Origin: Cyclobacterium sp.
GTDB taxonomy: Bacteria > Bacteroidota > Bacteroidia > Cytophagales > Cyclobacteriaceae
Assembly: GCF_014762705.1 (NCBI RefSeq)
Contig: NZ_JABURL010000024.1
Location: forward strand, 1-64,000
Direction of reading: 5' to 3'
Length of the DNA stretch: 64,000 bases
Positions 16,648 to 25,410 of the stretch are shown here, piece by piece. The notes under the pieces are model-generated. The model did no database searches and had not been told where the DNA came from. It saw only the letters and a program-made list of their open reading frames with translations. Numbering within the stretch: position 1 is the first letter of the stretch; each line of letters starts with the position of its first letter. The translations under genes were made by a program, and so were the position numbers.

Positions 16648-19600
16648 ATGTTTTCTATCGTTGGTTTATTTCGCAATAAATGGTTGCTTTTTTTCGCACC
16701 ACTTATTTGTGCGTTTTTACATTTGGCTTGCAGCCCAAATGTACCTGAGGCTGTTCGTCTCGAAGAGAAAAATATTCCGGAGCAAATCTCCTACAACCTG
16801 CATGTGAAACCCATTTTGTCCGACCGTTGCTTTTCCTGTCATGGTCCGGATCCCAATACACGCGAGGCAGGGTTACGGTTGGATACAGAGGAGGGCGCGT
16901 ACAAAACCCTGCAGGACCGATGGATGGAAAAAGCCATTTCTCCCGGAAAACCCGGAAGCAGTGAAGTTTTTCACCGCATTTTAGCAGATGACCCTTTTCT
17001 TAGAATGCCGCCTCCTGAATCCAACCTGTCCTTGTCGGATCAGGAAAAAGCGATTCTGATTCGCTGGATCGAGCAGGGAGCCGAGTACCAGGACCATTGG
17101 GCCTATCTTGCACCCGAAAAAGTACCGCCTCCAGTTCCAGAAAATCCAGCCTGGATCAGGAATGAACTGGACGCCTTTATTCTGGACAGATTGGACAAGG
17201 AAGGAATATCACCTTCACCCCAGGCAAAAGCAACTACCCTCGTTCGAAGGTTGGCTTTCGACCTTACCGGACTACCTCCCGACTGGGAGATGGTGGAACG
17301 ATATGTCAAAAATCCCTCTCCCGATACCTATGAAGAGATAGTGGATGAATTAATTGCTTCAGATGCCTATGCCGAACGGATGGCCCTCGACTGGTTGGAT
17401 GTGGCCCGTTATGCAGATTCACACGGATTACATGCGGATGGTATCCGGATGATGTGGCCCTGGAGGGATTGGGTTATAGAAGCTTTCCGTTCAAATATGC
17501 CTTATGACCAGTTTATCCAATGGCAAATAGCAGGAGACATGATGCCGGAGCAGACAAAGGAACAAGTGTTGGCAACAGCTTTTAACCGGAACCATCAAAT
17601 GACAGCTGAAGGGGGAATCATTGATGAGGAGTACCGCTTGGAATATGTTTTTGACCGGTCTGAGACCACTGCCAAGGCTTTTTTGGGCCTGACCATGGAA
17701 TGCGCAAAATGCCACGATCATAAATTCGACCCGCTTTCCCAGAGGGATTATTTTAGTTTGGCGGCTTTTTATAACAATATAGACGAAGTGGGCATGACCG
17801 GTGACGACAAAAACGCCGGCCCTATGATGCTTTTTTCCGACGAAAAAACAGACCAGGAAATTGCCCGGATCAAACAAAAAATCCTGGCTTTGGAATCCAG
17901 GCAGAAAACAGCGTTGGCCAGTCAAATACCTGAAACCACAAGGAATGTGCCGCCCAAAACCCTGGAAAAAGGATTGGTTGCCCGATTTCCCCTGGCTACC
18001 CATGAAAATGAATTGACAAGCTCCCTGGACAAGCATTTGGAAGCCAGGGTGTCCGGCAATCCCGAACCGGTTTCCGGTCCCTCCCCCGAAAAAGGTGGCT
18101 TGCGTTTCAAGGCCGATTATGATATCATTGAAATTCCGGAAACCGGGCTCTTCGAAATGGACCAGGGCTTTTCGTACAGCATATGGATCAATCCGGAAAC
18201 CATTGAGCCCTATCGGTTTATTCTGGGAAATATTGGTAATAAAAATACGTATTGGAGAGGCTATGAATTGTACCTGGATAGTTTAAATCAAGTTAACGTC
18301 CAATTAATCCATGCACTTCCGCACAATGCACTTCACGTTAGTAGTGGTCTGAAGCTGCCATCTAAAAAATGGACCCATGTTGCATTCACCTATGATGGAT
18401 CAGGAAAAGGCAGCGGCCTAAGAATTTTTATTAATGGAAAGGAATCGGAAAATAAGGTCGAAAAGGACAATTTGTACAAAAGCATTCTTCCCGTTAATAC
18501 AAGTTACACTGTAGTGAAAAAAGCACTGCGCCTTGCCAGAAGTTACCGGGTTTTTAGCGGGGATGACGGGATTTATACCGGAAGTTTTTCGGATTTAAGG
18601 ATTTATGACCGCGCACTGAGTGAGTGGGAAGTGGCCTGGGTTTTTTCTGAAGACGCAGGAAAAGCGATTTCTGGTAAGCCTGCGGCGCTTGTTCACAGTA
18701 ACTATTGGGACAATGCCGCGCTGGAAGGAATTAGGGATTCTCTTTCCTATTGGCGGGCGTATAAGTTGAAATTGATGGAAGGAATAGAGGAGGTGATGGT
18801 CATGCAGGAAAGGGCATCGCCACGGAAGACTTTTTTGTTGGAACGAGGTGCTTATGATGCGCCGGGAGAGGAGGTGCAGCCGGCCGTGCCCGAAGTGATT
18901 TCAGGATTCTCTCCTGAATGGCCAAATAATCGTTTGGGTCTTGCCAAATGGCTTACCAGTCCGGAAAATCCCCTGGTAGCCAGAGTAACAGTAAACCGGT
19001 ACTGGTACCGTATTTTTGGCAGGGGTATCGTGCCCACTGTGGATGATTTTGGTAGCCAGGGGCAAATGCCCAGTCATCCCGAATTGCTGGATTGGTTGGC
19101 TGTGGACTTTATAGAGAATGGGTGGGATGTAAAATACCTGATAAAAAAGATGGTAATGTCCGCGACTTACAGGCAGTCCTCAGCGCCTACCGAGCCCTTG
19201 TTGGAAAAGGATCCGGACAATGTGCTGTTGGCAAGGGCTCCACGGAGCCGGTTGCAGGGTGAGTTTATACGGGACAATTACCTAAAATCCAGTGGCCTAT
19301 TGGTGCACCAGATTGGAGGCCCCAGCGTGAAACCTTATCAGCCCCCAGGTCTTTGGGAAGAAAAAGGCGAATTTTCTTATTTCCTGTACAATTATGAACA
19401 GGATACTGGTGAAGATTTATACCGAAGGAGCATGTATACGTTTATTCGGCGTACAGCCCCACCGCCTGCAATGACCACTTTCGATGTACCTAACCGGGAG
19501 GAGTGCCAGGTGTCCCGGCAGGAAACCAATACCCCGTTGCAGCCGCTGGTGCTTATGAACGATCCGCAGGTAGTCGAGGCAGCCCGGGTACTCGCAGAGA

Positions 19601-19872
19601 AGATGCTTCAATCTGATGAATTGGAGCAGCAGTTGGTGGTGGGTGTAAGGAATTCCTTGGGCAGAGATCCCGACAGGGAGGAATTAGCCGTGCTGAGCAG
19701 TATGTACCTCTCCGAATTGGAGCGTTTTGGAAATGATTTGCCTGCAGCTCGCGATTTACTGGCTGTGGGAGAGTATCCGGTAGATTCCCGAATTCCAGCT
19801 GAAAAAACTGCTGCCATGACCATGGTTGCAAGCCTGTTGTTCAACCACTACGAATTTTATACCAAAAAATAA
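16648..19872 (+). CDS. PSD1 protein: cytochrome c-like, DUF1549, LamG and DUF1553 domains
   Basis: This 1074-residue exported protein has a planctomycete-type cytochrome c domain with a heme-binding CxxCH ('CFSCHGPD', Cys61-His65), a DUF1549 domain (about 170-375, 'LDWLDVARYADSHG', 'CAKCHDHKFDP'), an inserted LamG/concanavalin-like domain (about 440-665, 'FSYSIWINPETI', 'WTHVAFTYDGSG') and a C-terminal DUF1553 domain (about 760-1060, 'VARVTVNRYWYRIFGRG'). The second CxxCH (CAKCH) lies inside DUF1549. The N-terminus has a hydrophobic signal and a cysteine (HLACSP), so it may be a lipoprotein. It starts 10 bp upstream of a DUF1501 gene, the standard partner. The biochemical role is not established; oxidation or desulfation of polysaccharide has been suggested from context. 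Confidence 0.92.
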   Translation: MFSIVGLFRNKWLLFFAPLICAFLHLACSPNVPEAVRLEEKNIPEQISYNLHVKPILSDRCFSCHGPDPNTREAGLRLDTEEGAYKTLQDRWMEKAISPGKPGSSEVFHRILADDPFLRMPPPESNLSLSDQEKAILIRWIEQGAEYQDHWAYLAPEKVPPPVPENPAWIRNELDAFILDRLDKEGISPSPQAKATTLVRRLAFDLTGLPPDWEMVERYVKNPSPDTYEEIVDELIASDAYAERMALDWLDVARYADSHGLHADGIRMMWPWRDWVIEAFRSNMPYDQFIQWQIAGDMMPEQTKEQVLATAFNRNHQMTAEGGIIDEEYRLEYVFDRSETTAKAFLGLTMECAKCHDHKFDPLSQRDYFSLAAFYNNIDEVGMTGDDKNAGPMMLFSDEKTDQEIARIKQKILALESRQKTALASQIPETTRNVPPKTLEKGLVARFPLATHENELTSSLDKHLEARVSGNPEPVSGPSPEKGGLRFKADYDIIEIPETGLFEMDQGFSYSIWINPETIEPYRFILGNIGNKNTYWRGYELYLDSLNQVNVQLIHALPHNALHVSSGLKLPSKKWTHVAFTYDGSGKGSGLRIFINGKESENKVEKDNLYKSILPVNTSYTVVKKALRLARSYRVFSGDDGIYTGSFSDLRIYDRALSEWEVAWVFSEDAGKAISGKPAALVHSNYWDNAALEGIRDSLSYWRAYKLKLMEGIEEVMVMQERASPRKTFLLERGAYDAPGEEVQPAVPEVISGFSPEWPNNRLGLAKWLTSPENPLVARVTVNRYWYRIFGRGIVPTVDDFGSQGQMPSHPELLDWLAVDFIENGWDVKYLIKKMVMSATYRQSSAPTEPLLEKDPDNVLLARAPRSRLQGEFIRDNYLKSSGLLVHQIGGPSVKPYQPPGLWEEKGEFSYFLYNYEQDTGEDLYRRSMYTFIRRTAPPPAMTTFDVPNREECQVSRQETNTPLQPLVLMNDPQVVEAARVLAEKMLQSDELEQQLVVGVRNSLGRDPDREELAVLSSMYLSELERFGNDLPAARDLLAVGEYPVDSRIPAEKTAAMTMVASLLFNHYEFYTKK

Positions 19873-19881
19873 AAAAGCAGC

Positions 19882-21330
19882 ATGGATTACTTATGCCAAC
19901 ATACCAACAGCTATTCGCGAAGGGAATTTTTGAGTAAAACAGGTTTAGGTTTGGGTGGATTGGCCCTTTCTTCCCTGATTGGTCCTTTGGATCTGAAAGC
20001 GAACAGTATCGAAGCATTGAATGATCCGCTGGGTACACACTTTACTCCCAAAGTCAAACGGGTTATTTATTTGTTTCAAAGTGGTGGTCCTTCACAGTTG
20101 GAGTTGTTTGATTATAAGCCGGAACTGATAAAAAGGAATGGGGAGCAATTGCCGGATAGCGTACGGCAGGGACAGCGACTTACCGGAATGACTGCCGGCC
20201 AGAAATCCATTCCCATGGTAGGTTCGGTCTATGATTTTAAACAACATGGTGCCTCTGGTGCCTGGGTAAGCGAGCTTTTGCCGCACATTGCCGGGATAAC
20301 AGATGAGATTTGTATGATCAAATCCATGTTTACAGAGGCAATCAACCATGATCCGGCAATCACCTTTTTTCAGACAGGCTCCCAGCAACCTGGCAGACCT
20401 TCTATTGGCTCCTGGGTGAGTTATGGGCTGGGGTCGGAAAATGAAAATCTTCCGGCATTTTGTGTTTTGCTTTCACAGGGGAAACAAGGTGCGCAACCGG
20501 TTTACAGCCGGTTATGGGGCAATGGTTTCTTACCCAGCTTGCATCAGGGCGTTCAGTTTCGTTCGGGCAAAGACCCGGTCCTGTACCTGAATGATCCACC
20601 GGGTATTTCCGGCAGGGACCGACGAAATTACCTGGACCATTTGAAAAAGCTATACGATTTGGAATATGCCCAATCACAGGATGCGGAAATCAACGCCAAA
20701 ATCGCCCAGTACGAGATGGCTTACCGCATGCAGACCTCTGTTCCGGAAACCATGAATATCTCTGATGAGCCAAAGCACATTACGGATATGTACGGGCCCG
20801 ATGTCCACCGGCCGGGAACTTATGCTGCCAATTGTCTGCTGGCGAGAAAACTGGCCGAAAAGGATGTAAAGTTTATTCAGCTATACCACAAAGGTTGGGA
20901 TCAACATGGTAACCTGCCCAAAGACATTCAAACGATGTCGCAAAGCATGGACATGCCGACAGCCGCCCTGATTCGTGACCTGAAGCAGCGGGGTATGCTG
21001 GAGGATACCCTGGTGATTTGGGGCGGGGAGTTTGGCCGGACCAGCTACTCCCAGGGCAGGCTTAGCCCGGAGAATTACGGCCGTGACCATCATCCCAATT
21101 GCTTCACCATGTGGATGGCCGGTGCTGGGGTAAGAAAGGGCATCTCCTATGGCGAAACTGATGATCTGGGATACAATGTGGTCCGTGACCCTGTTCATGT
21201 CCACGACTTTCAGGCTACCCTTTTACACCTGCTTGGGGTGGACCATGAGAAACTGACATTCAAACACCAGGGCAGGCGGTACCGTTTAACGGACGTACAC
21301 GGCAAGCTTGTCAAAGGTATTCTCGCTTAG
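19882..21330 (+). CDS. DUF1501 family protein, Tat-exported (sulfatase/phosphatase-like fold)
   Basis: This 482-residue protein carries a twin-arginine signal ('SRREFLSKTGLGLGGLALSS', RR at 13-14), predicting export of a folded, perhaps metal-containing protein. The DUF1501 signature 'VIYLFQSGGPSQLELFDYKP' and the C-terminal 'VIWGGEFGRT' and 'DHHPNCFTMWMAGAGV' segments are intact. The family belongs to the alkaline phosphatase/sulfatase superfamily, but no classical sulfatase Cys/Ser maturation motif is visible. It is the second gene of the PSD1-DUF1501 operon with a 9-bp gap. Function unproven. Confidence 0.92.
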   Translation: MDYLCQHTNSYSRREFLSKTGLGLGGLALSSLIGPLDLKANSIEALNDPLGTHFTPKVKRVIYLFQSGGPSQLELFDYKPELIKRNGEQLPDSVRQGQRLTGMTAGQKSIPMVGSVYDFKQHGASGAWVSELLPHIAGITDEICMIKSMFTEAINHDPAITFFQTGSQQPGRPSIGSWVSYGLGSENENLPAFCVLLSQGKQGAQPVYSRLWGNGFLPSLHQGVQFRSGKDPVLYLNDPPGISGRDRRNYLDHLKKLYDLEYAQSQDAEINAKIAQYEMAYRMQTSVPETMNISDEPKHITDMYGPDVHRPGTYAANCLLARKLAEKDVKFIQLYHKGWDQHGNLPKDIQTMSQSMDMPTAALIRDLKQRGMLEDTLVIWGGEFGRTSYSQGRLSPENYGRDHHPNCFTMWMAGAGVRKGISYGETDDLGYNVVRDPVHVHDFQATLLHLLGVDHEKLTFKHQGRRYRLTDVHGKLVKGILA

Positions 21331-21421
21331 TGTCACTTCAGAGCTAATCCCAAAGCTATTTTGGAGTGACTTATGAGCGCTCTCCCCATTTATTGTTGAT
21401 ATGTTGGAGCCACTGCCAATG

Positions 21422-22600
21422 TTATGTTTTTGACCCTTCCAGTGCCCGTTCAATATCCAGAATGATATCGTCCACATGTTCCAAGCCAACGGACAGCCTT
21501 ACCAAACCGTTAAGAATGCCCACTCTTTCCCTTTCTTCCTCGCTGAGTTTACTATGGGTGGTAGAGGCGGGATGGGTGATGATGCTCCTACTGTCGCCAA
21601 GATTAGCCGTTACTGTTATCATTTGCAATTGATCAATGAATCTTTTGGCTCTGGCCAAGCCTCCCTTAAGGGTGAGTGTGATGATACCTCCTCCATGTCG
21701 CATTTGCTTTTTTGCCAGCTGGTATTGGGGATGGGAGGGGAGAAAGGGATATTTCACCATTTCTACTTCCGCATTACCTTCAAAATACTGAGCTATTTTT
21801 AAGGCATTTTCACAATGCCGGTCCATACGGACCGCTAGAGTTTCCATGCTCTTGGCCAGCACCCATGCATTGAATGGGGAAAGCGATGGCCCGGTATGCC
21901 GCATGAAAAATTGTACCTCATCAATCAACTCCTTTTTGCCCAGGATAAGACCTCCGAGCACCCTTCCCTGTCCATCGATAAATTTGGTAGCACTGTGGGT
22001 AACGATATGTGCGCCCCATCTGGCGGGCTGCTGCAGATAGGGGGTAGCAAAACAGTTGTCCACTACCAGGATCAGGTTGTGGGCATTGGCGAAATTGGCA
22101 ATGAATTCAAGGTCAATTATCTCCAACCCCGGATTGGAAGGGGTTTCGATAAATATCATTTTGGTATTGGAGCGGAGTAGTTTTTCCCAATTGGCTATGT
22201 CGGCTATATCACCATAGGTGTGGGAAATGCCCCATTTCGGGAAAACCCTTGTCAATAATTGATGGGTAGAGCCAAAAAGGGACCTTGCCGCCAAAATATG
22301 ATCACCTTGTTGCAGCAGCGCCGCCATGCTGCCAAACATCGCTGCCATCCCCGAGGCGGTGCAAACCCCGTTTTCTGTTCCTTCGGCAGCACATACTTTT
22401 TGGATCAGGTCACTGGTATTGGGGTTGGCATAACGGGAGTAAATGTTACCTGGAATCTCATCGGCAAACATTTGCCTTGCTTGCTCTGCGGAATCAAAAA
22501 CAAAACTGGAGCTCAGGTAAATCGGAGCGGAATGTTCCCTTTGATCGGAAGAGGAAGCATTGATACGGACGGCCTGGGTTTCAAAATTTTTATCTGACAT
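21422..22600 (-). CDS. metZ: O-succinylhomoserine sulfhydrylase-type Cys/Met metabolism PLP enzyme
   Basis: A 392-residue gamma-family PLP enzyme converting an activated homoserine plus sulfide to homocysteine. Motifs are 'YSRYANPNT' (about 54-62), 'SGMAAMFG' (about 83-90), 'VVDNCFATPYLQQP' (about 179-192) and PLP-lysine 206 in 'HSATKFIDGQGRVLGG', the MetZ-type version. The ATG at 22600 is used because it starts the conserved N-terminus; an upstream in-frame ATG at 22648 adds 16 unlikely residues. A SAM-I riboswitch precedes it, placing it in methionine synthesis. Cystathionine gamma-synthase or methionine gamma-lyase is the main alternative, less likely given 'DGQGRVLGG'. Confidence 0.9.
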   Translation of the reverse strand: MSDKNFETQAVRINASSSDQREHSAPIYLSSSFVFDSAEQARQMFADEIPGNIYSRYANPNTSDLIQKVCAAEGTENGVCTASGMAAMFGSMAALLQQGDHILAARSLFGSTHQLLTRVFPKWGISHTYGDIADIANWEKLLRSNTKMIFIETPSNPGLEIIDLEFIANFANAHNLILVVDNCFATPYLQQPARWGAHIVTHSATKFIDGQGRVLGGLILGKKELIDEVQFFMRHTGPSLSPFNAWVLAKSMETLAVRMDRHCENALKIAQYFEGNAEVEMVKYPFLPSHPQYQLAKKQMRHGGGIITLTLKGGLARAKRFIDQLQMITVTANLGDSRSIITHPASTTHSKLSEEERERVGILNGLVRLSVGLEHVDDIILDIERALEGSKT

Positions 22601-22735
22601 GAATGGTTTTTTCTGGATTACAAGATATAGCAAATCCCTGCCAGTCATGCGTAAAGACCTGACGGGAAATTAAGCTGTTCGGATTGGAAAATCTAAGGGG
22701 AGTTTGAAATACTGAATATTGCGTCATAAAGCCTA

Positions 22736-22834
22736 ATTTATCGGTCCCTATTGGGCAGGTATTGGCACCTTTCCTGTTCCCGGAAGGTTGCCAGAGGTTC
22801 ACTGAGCCTGTTCTCTCACCTCTTCTTTATAAAT
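22736..22834 (-). promoter_or_regulatory. SAM-I (S-box) riboswitch upstream of metZ
   Basis: Read on the minus strand, the sequence contains the S-box core in order: AGAGGTGAGAG, GTGAACCTC, GGCAACC (22792-22786), a small P3 hairpin (CCTTCC with GGAAAGG), GGTGCCAAT (22769-22761) and CCTGCCC. A closing P1 helix forms between ATTTAT (22834-22829) and ATAAAT (22741-22736). The aptamer lies about 135 bp upstream of the metZ ATG. A hairpin at 22667-22635 (TCCCGTCAG with CTGGCAGGGA) lies in the leader without a T-run, so the expression platform is unclear. SAM binding would lower metZ expression. Confidence 0.9.
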
Positions 22835-22906
22835 CAGTCACCTGAAATTTATGCAAATAAACAGACTGCCGGCCTTTTATCCAAATCCGGAACTGGTTTT
22901 AGGCTG

Positions 22907-24106
22907 TTAAAATGAAAAATCATACTGTATCCTGAAGCGCCAGCCGCTCGCCTCACGGTTTACTGATTTTTGCTCAAAATCAAAATGGGTGATATCGGCA
23001 GTAAGTTTGTTTTGGTGGCCATTGAAGAAACAGTTGAAAGCCAAAGAAATTTCCTCCTCATTGTTCATTTCCAGGGCGCTGTTTGGTTGGTAAAAGGCAT
23101 AACGGGAAGCCAATTCGAGCAGGGGCTTATTTTTATCCCTCGCATGTGGATTGAGAATAAAACCACCCTGCACAAACCATCCCTGCAATTTTGTCAATTC
23201 CTGCAATTGATTGTCAAAGATGCTTTTGCGGTGAAATTCGCTGTGCCAGCTAAAGCTTTTGTACTTCAATGTACTTTCCAGCAGGTATTGGTCGATTTGA
23301 TATTGCCCGGGATTGCTCCCTTCGAACCCCACAAGTTGCCCTCCCCCCTGAGAGGAATAGCGAGTATATTGACTGGTATTGGTGGCCCCTGCCCAGGCCA
23401 GCGACGCTACCGGTTTTTGGTGATGGGTTAATGCGGATCCAGACATCGCTACGCCATCTCCCAGGATGTTCCACTGAAGGCGGCCGGAATACATCAAATT
23501 CTGGTCGTCGTTGTTCCTGGCACCTATCCCGGTACCGGTCAACACCATCAGGTGATAATTGAAATCTGCCAATCCGCCGCCATCCCATCTGCCATATAAT
23601 GTGACACCCTGCTGCCTGTCCAGGGTAAAGGGTCTGTTGATGATAGAGCGCTCCATCATTTGTTGATTGCCACTGGATATTACCCTCTCCCGGGTGTATT
23701 CGGATTTCCATTGCCCTACTTTAAAACTCAGCCAGGGCCATTTTTCTACCATTACCCGGAAATCCAGTAACCTTGAAGCACCAAGTTCGTATTCAAAATA
23801 ATATTTAAGCCAGGGCTGGTAGGCATGTCCACCTACCTTAAGTCTGGCCCGGTTTATTTTAAACAGGTTTTGTTTCTGCTCAAAAAAATCGTCATACGTG
23901 ATTGGATCCTGGTCACTCGGTGTGGCAAAACGAAACTGAAGCCTGCCGCCAAAATTGAGCTGGTATTTGCCATCTGCGGAGGAAAATTGAAATCCCCGGG
24001 AGCCATAGCGAACAGTCTGTTCCGGGATAGAATCGTTTTCTCCATGAAAAGCAAGCGCAAAGTGGGGAAGCCACACAAAGAAATACAACCAATTTTTATA
24101 TTTCAT
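22907..24106 (-). CDS. OprO/OprP-family (phosphate-selective-type) outer-membrane porin
   Basis: This 399-residue protein has a signal peptide ending 'ALAFHGEN' and a beta-barrel related to phosphate-selective porins O and P. Seen are 'LNFGGRLQFRFATP', 'FKINRARLKVGGHAYQPW', 'YYFEYELGASRLLDFRVMVE' parts, and 'WKSEYTRERVISSG'; it ends in an aromatic (YDFSF) as barrels do. Family membership does not prove phosphate specificity: many Bacteroidota members have unknown substrates. No pst or pho genes adjoin. Its upstream region is the repeat-rich 24.1-25.4 kb block. Confidence 0.85.
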   Translation of the reverse strand: MKYKNWLYFFVWLPHFALAFHGENDSIPEQTVRYGSRGFQFSSADGKYQLNFGGRLQFRFATPSDQDPITYDDFFEQKQNLFKINRARLKVGGHAYQPWLKYYFEYELGASRLLDFRVMVEKWPWLSFKVGQWKSEYTRERVISSGNQQMMERSIINRPFTLDRQQGVTLYGRWDGGGLADFNYHLMVLTGTGIGARNNDDQNLMYSGRLQWNILGDGVAMSGSALTHHQKPVASLAWAGATNTSQYTRYSSQGGGQLVGFEGSNPGQYQIDQYLLESTLKYKSFSWHSEFHRKSIFDNQLQELTKLQGWFVQGGFILNPHARDKNKPLLELASRYAFYQPNSALEMNNEEEISLAFNCFFNGHQNKLTADITHFDFEQKSVNREASGWRFRIQYDFSF

Positions 24107-24393
24107 GCCAGCCGAATATTAATTTCTAAAAAGTAAATCGGCTGCTTTTTCAGATAGGGGAGTACAAAGTTTCGGATAGTGCAAAGGGTGGTAAGATTAA
24201 GCATATATTAATTGAATATTACCTAATTGTTAATTTCCCTACAAAGTTAATGATACAAAATCAAAGACCAATGGTTTCTTGCAATTGAAAGGGGATTCCA
24301 GGAAGGTGAATAAGGTGAGGTTTACCTAATCTAATAACTTGAGCTCGAATCTAGATAAGGTTTATAGAATTGGTTACAAAAAAAGAAAGTAAA

Positions 24394-24530
24394 ATATCCA
24401 AATTGCACAAAATCTTTCTGTTGCAGCGGAGGGCAGTGCCTGTTCCGACCAGACTCGGGGGGGGATTTTTTCGGTAACATCTTAAAATATCGATTCGTCA
24501 ATTGTTACTTATTTTGAAATCTTCACAGAT
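24394..24530. repeat. Intergenic repeat unit, copy A
   Basis: This copy shares with copy B the blocks GCGGAGGGCAG, GCCTGT.CCGACCA, GGGGATTTTTTCGGTAAC, ATTCGT and CAGAT in the same order and spacing. Its internal hairpin is degraded (CCGA / TCGG with G-run expansion). The start of each copy carries TCCAAAT followed by AAAATCT, so the repeat extends left of the G-rich core. Confidence 0.75.
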
Positions 24531-24594
24531 ACCAGGCATTTGATTTCAGAGTGAAAAATACCCTTTTAAAAAACACGGCGATCGTGTAACTCCA

Positions 24595-24627
24595 AACTTT
24601 TCCAAAGTTTAGAACTTTGGAAAAGTT
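24595..24627. repeat. Perfect 15-bp inverted repeat between the two direct repeats
   Basis: The left arm AACTTTTCCAAAGTT (24595-24609), loop TAG and right arm AACTTTGGAAAAGTT (24613-24627) pair without mismatch. There is no T-run, so terminator function is doubtful. It resembles a repetitive extragenic palindrome. It lies inside the spacer between repeat copies A and B. Confidence 0.8.
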
Positions 24628-24634
24628 AAGGCTA

Positions 24635-24777
24635 GATTTCCAAATCGATCGCAACCAAAATCTCTCCGCCGCGGCGGAGGGCAGAGCCTGTCCCGACCAA
24701 AGTCGGGAGGGGATTTTTTCGGTAACGTCCTAAATATCTATTCGTAAGTAGTTACTTTTGTTAAAATCATTACAGAT
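24635..24777. repeat. Intergenic repeat unit, copy B
   Basis: This is the better preserved copy. It contains a perfect self-complementary 16-mer (CTCCGCCGCGGCGGAG, 24664-24679) and a perfect hairpin CCCGAC-CAAA-GTCGGG (24692-24707) followed by AGGGGATTTTTT, which looks like a rho-independent terminator. The copy starts about 245 bp after copy A. Confidence 0.75.
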
Positions 24778-25016
24778 GTCTACCCAAGCCACTTTGCATA
24801 TTCAAAATGTAGTACTTCTTTTTGTCATAATTTTTCAAAAGTTATACCTTAAAGAAAGCAGCTTAAAAAACGTCATCGGTAGAATTAACATTTTATAAAA
24901 CGCAGAAATCGGGATGACGTTAAGTTTTTTACATTATATGGAAATATAAACTTCTCATTTTTAAATCGATAATGGTGAGTCAAAGGTTATTTATGGTATT
25001 TTAGCTTGTTTCTATT

Positions 25017-25042
25017 GTACTTTTTGCTTGATCAAAAAGTAC
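25017..25042. repeat. Perfect 10-bp palindrome (GTACTTTTTG / CAAAAAGTAC)
   Basis: The arms 25017-25026 and 25033-25042 pair perfectly around loop CTTGAT. The loop is itself complementary to ATCAAG at 25049-25054 just downstream, so a pseudoknot or alternative fold is possible. From memory, TTTTGCTTGATCAAAA-type sequences followed by A-rich ATCAAG are frequent in Bacteroidota intergenic regions. Confidence 0.6.
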
Positions 25043-25320
25043 CAAAAAATCAAGACAAAAAAATCCTTCTCCCCACAAACCTGCCGCACCCCCGGTTTTT
25101 TGTCGGTCCTGCGCTCTTTGCTTAATTGAATATTATTCTTCGTTTTTAATTGGACTCCACTTTTTTAAAAATGCTTTTATTTACGTCTTCGGTAGAACTG
25201 GATTCGGTCGAATGGATCAAAATGACCTGGCACCCCTGGCAGTCTGTAGTTATAGGTGTATGCGTTGCTGATCTTACTGTCCTTTCTCTTCGATTGCCTT
25301 ATGATCATGCTCCGGTTCAG

Positions 25321-25342
25321 ATCGCTTCGCTGTGCTCGCGAT
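25321..25342. repeat. Short REP-like GC-rich hairpin
   Basis: ATCGC (25321-25325) pairs with GCGAT (25338-25342) around TTCGCTGTGCTC, followed by GACG. The motif 'GCTTCGCTGTGCTCGCGATGACG' region is of a kind dispersed in many bacterial genomes. It is tentatively a repetitive extragenic palindrome. Confidence 0.45.
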
Positions 25343-25410
25343 GACGGTAGGTTTCGAAGTGACGATAAAGCCTGTTTTAAGGTAGTTTTTAAATTGAGTT
25401 CACGTATGTA

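Larger units (their letters stand above)
24107..25410. other. 1.3 kb non-coding region rich in repeats
   Basis: This is the longest stretch without a credible gene. Short open frames here have no recognisable domain. It holds two diverged copies of a roughly 120-bp unit, a perfect 15-bp palindrome between them, a perfect 10-bp palindrome near 25030 and a short GC-rich hairpin near 25330, each listed separately. The promoter of the porin gene must lie at the left end. Confidence 0.7.

Noticed and set aside
17491-18036. 181-codon open frame antisense to the PSD1 gene
   Set aside because: Composition is unlike a protein (many Phe, Cys and His) and it lies wholly inside a well-supported gene.
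21332-21370. Imperfect stem-loop GTCACTTCA / TTGGAGTGAC after the DUF1501 gene
   Set aside because: It has mismatches, an interrupted middle and no T-run; too weak to list as a terminator.
24320-24360. CTCGAATCTAG near 24345 resembling a tRNA T-loop
   Set aside because: No acceptor stem, anticodon arm or CCA can be drawn around it.
25150-25344. Open frame of 64 codons in the repeat region
   Set aside because: It runs through a REP-like hairpin and shows no protein family; treated as non-coding.
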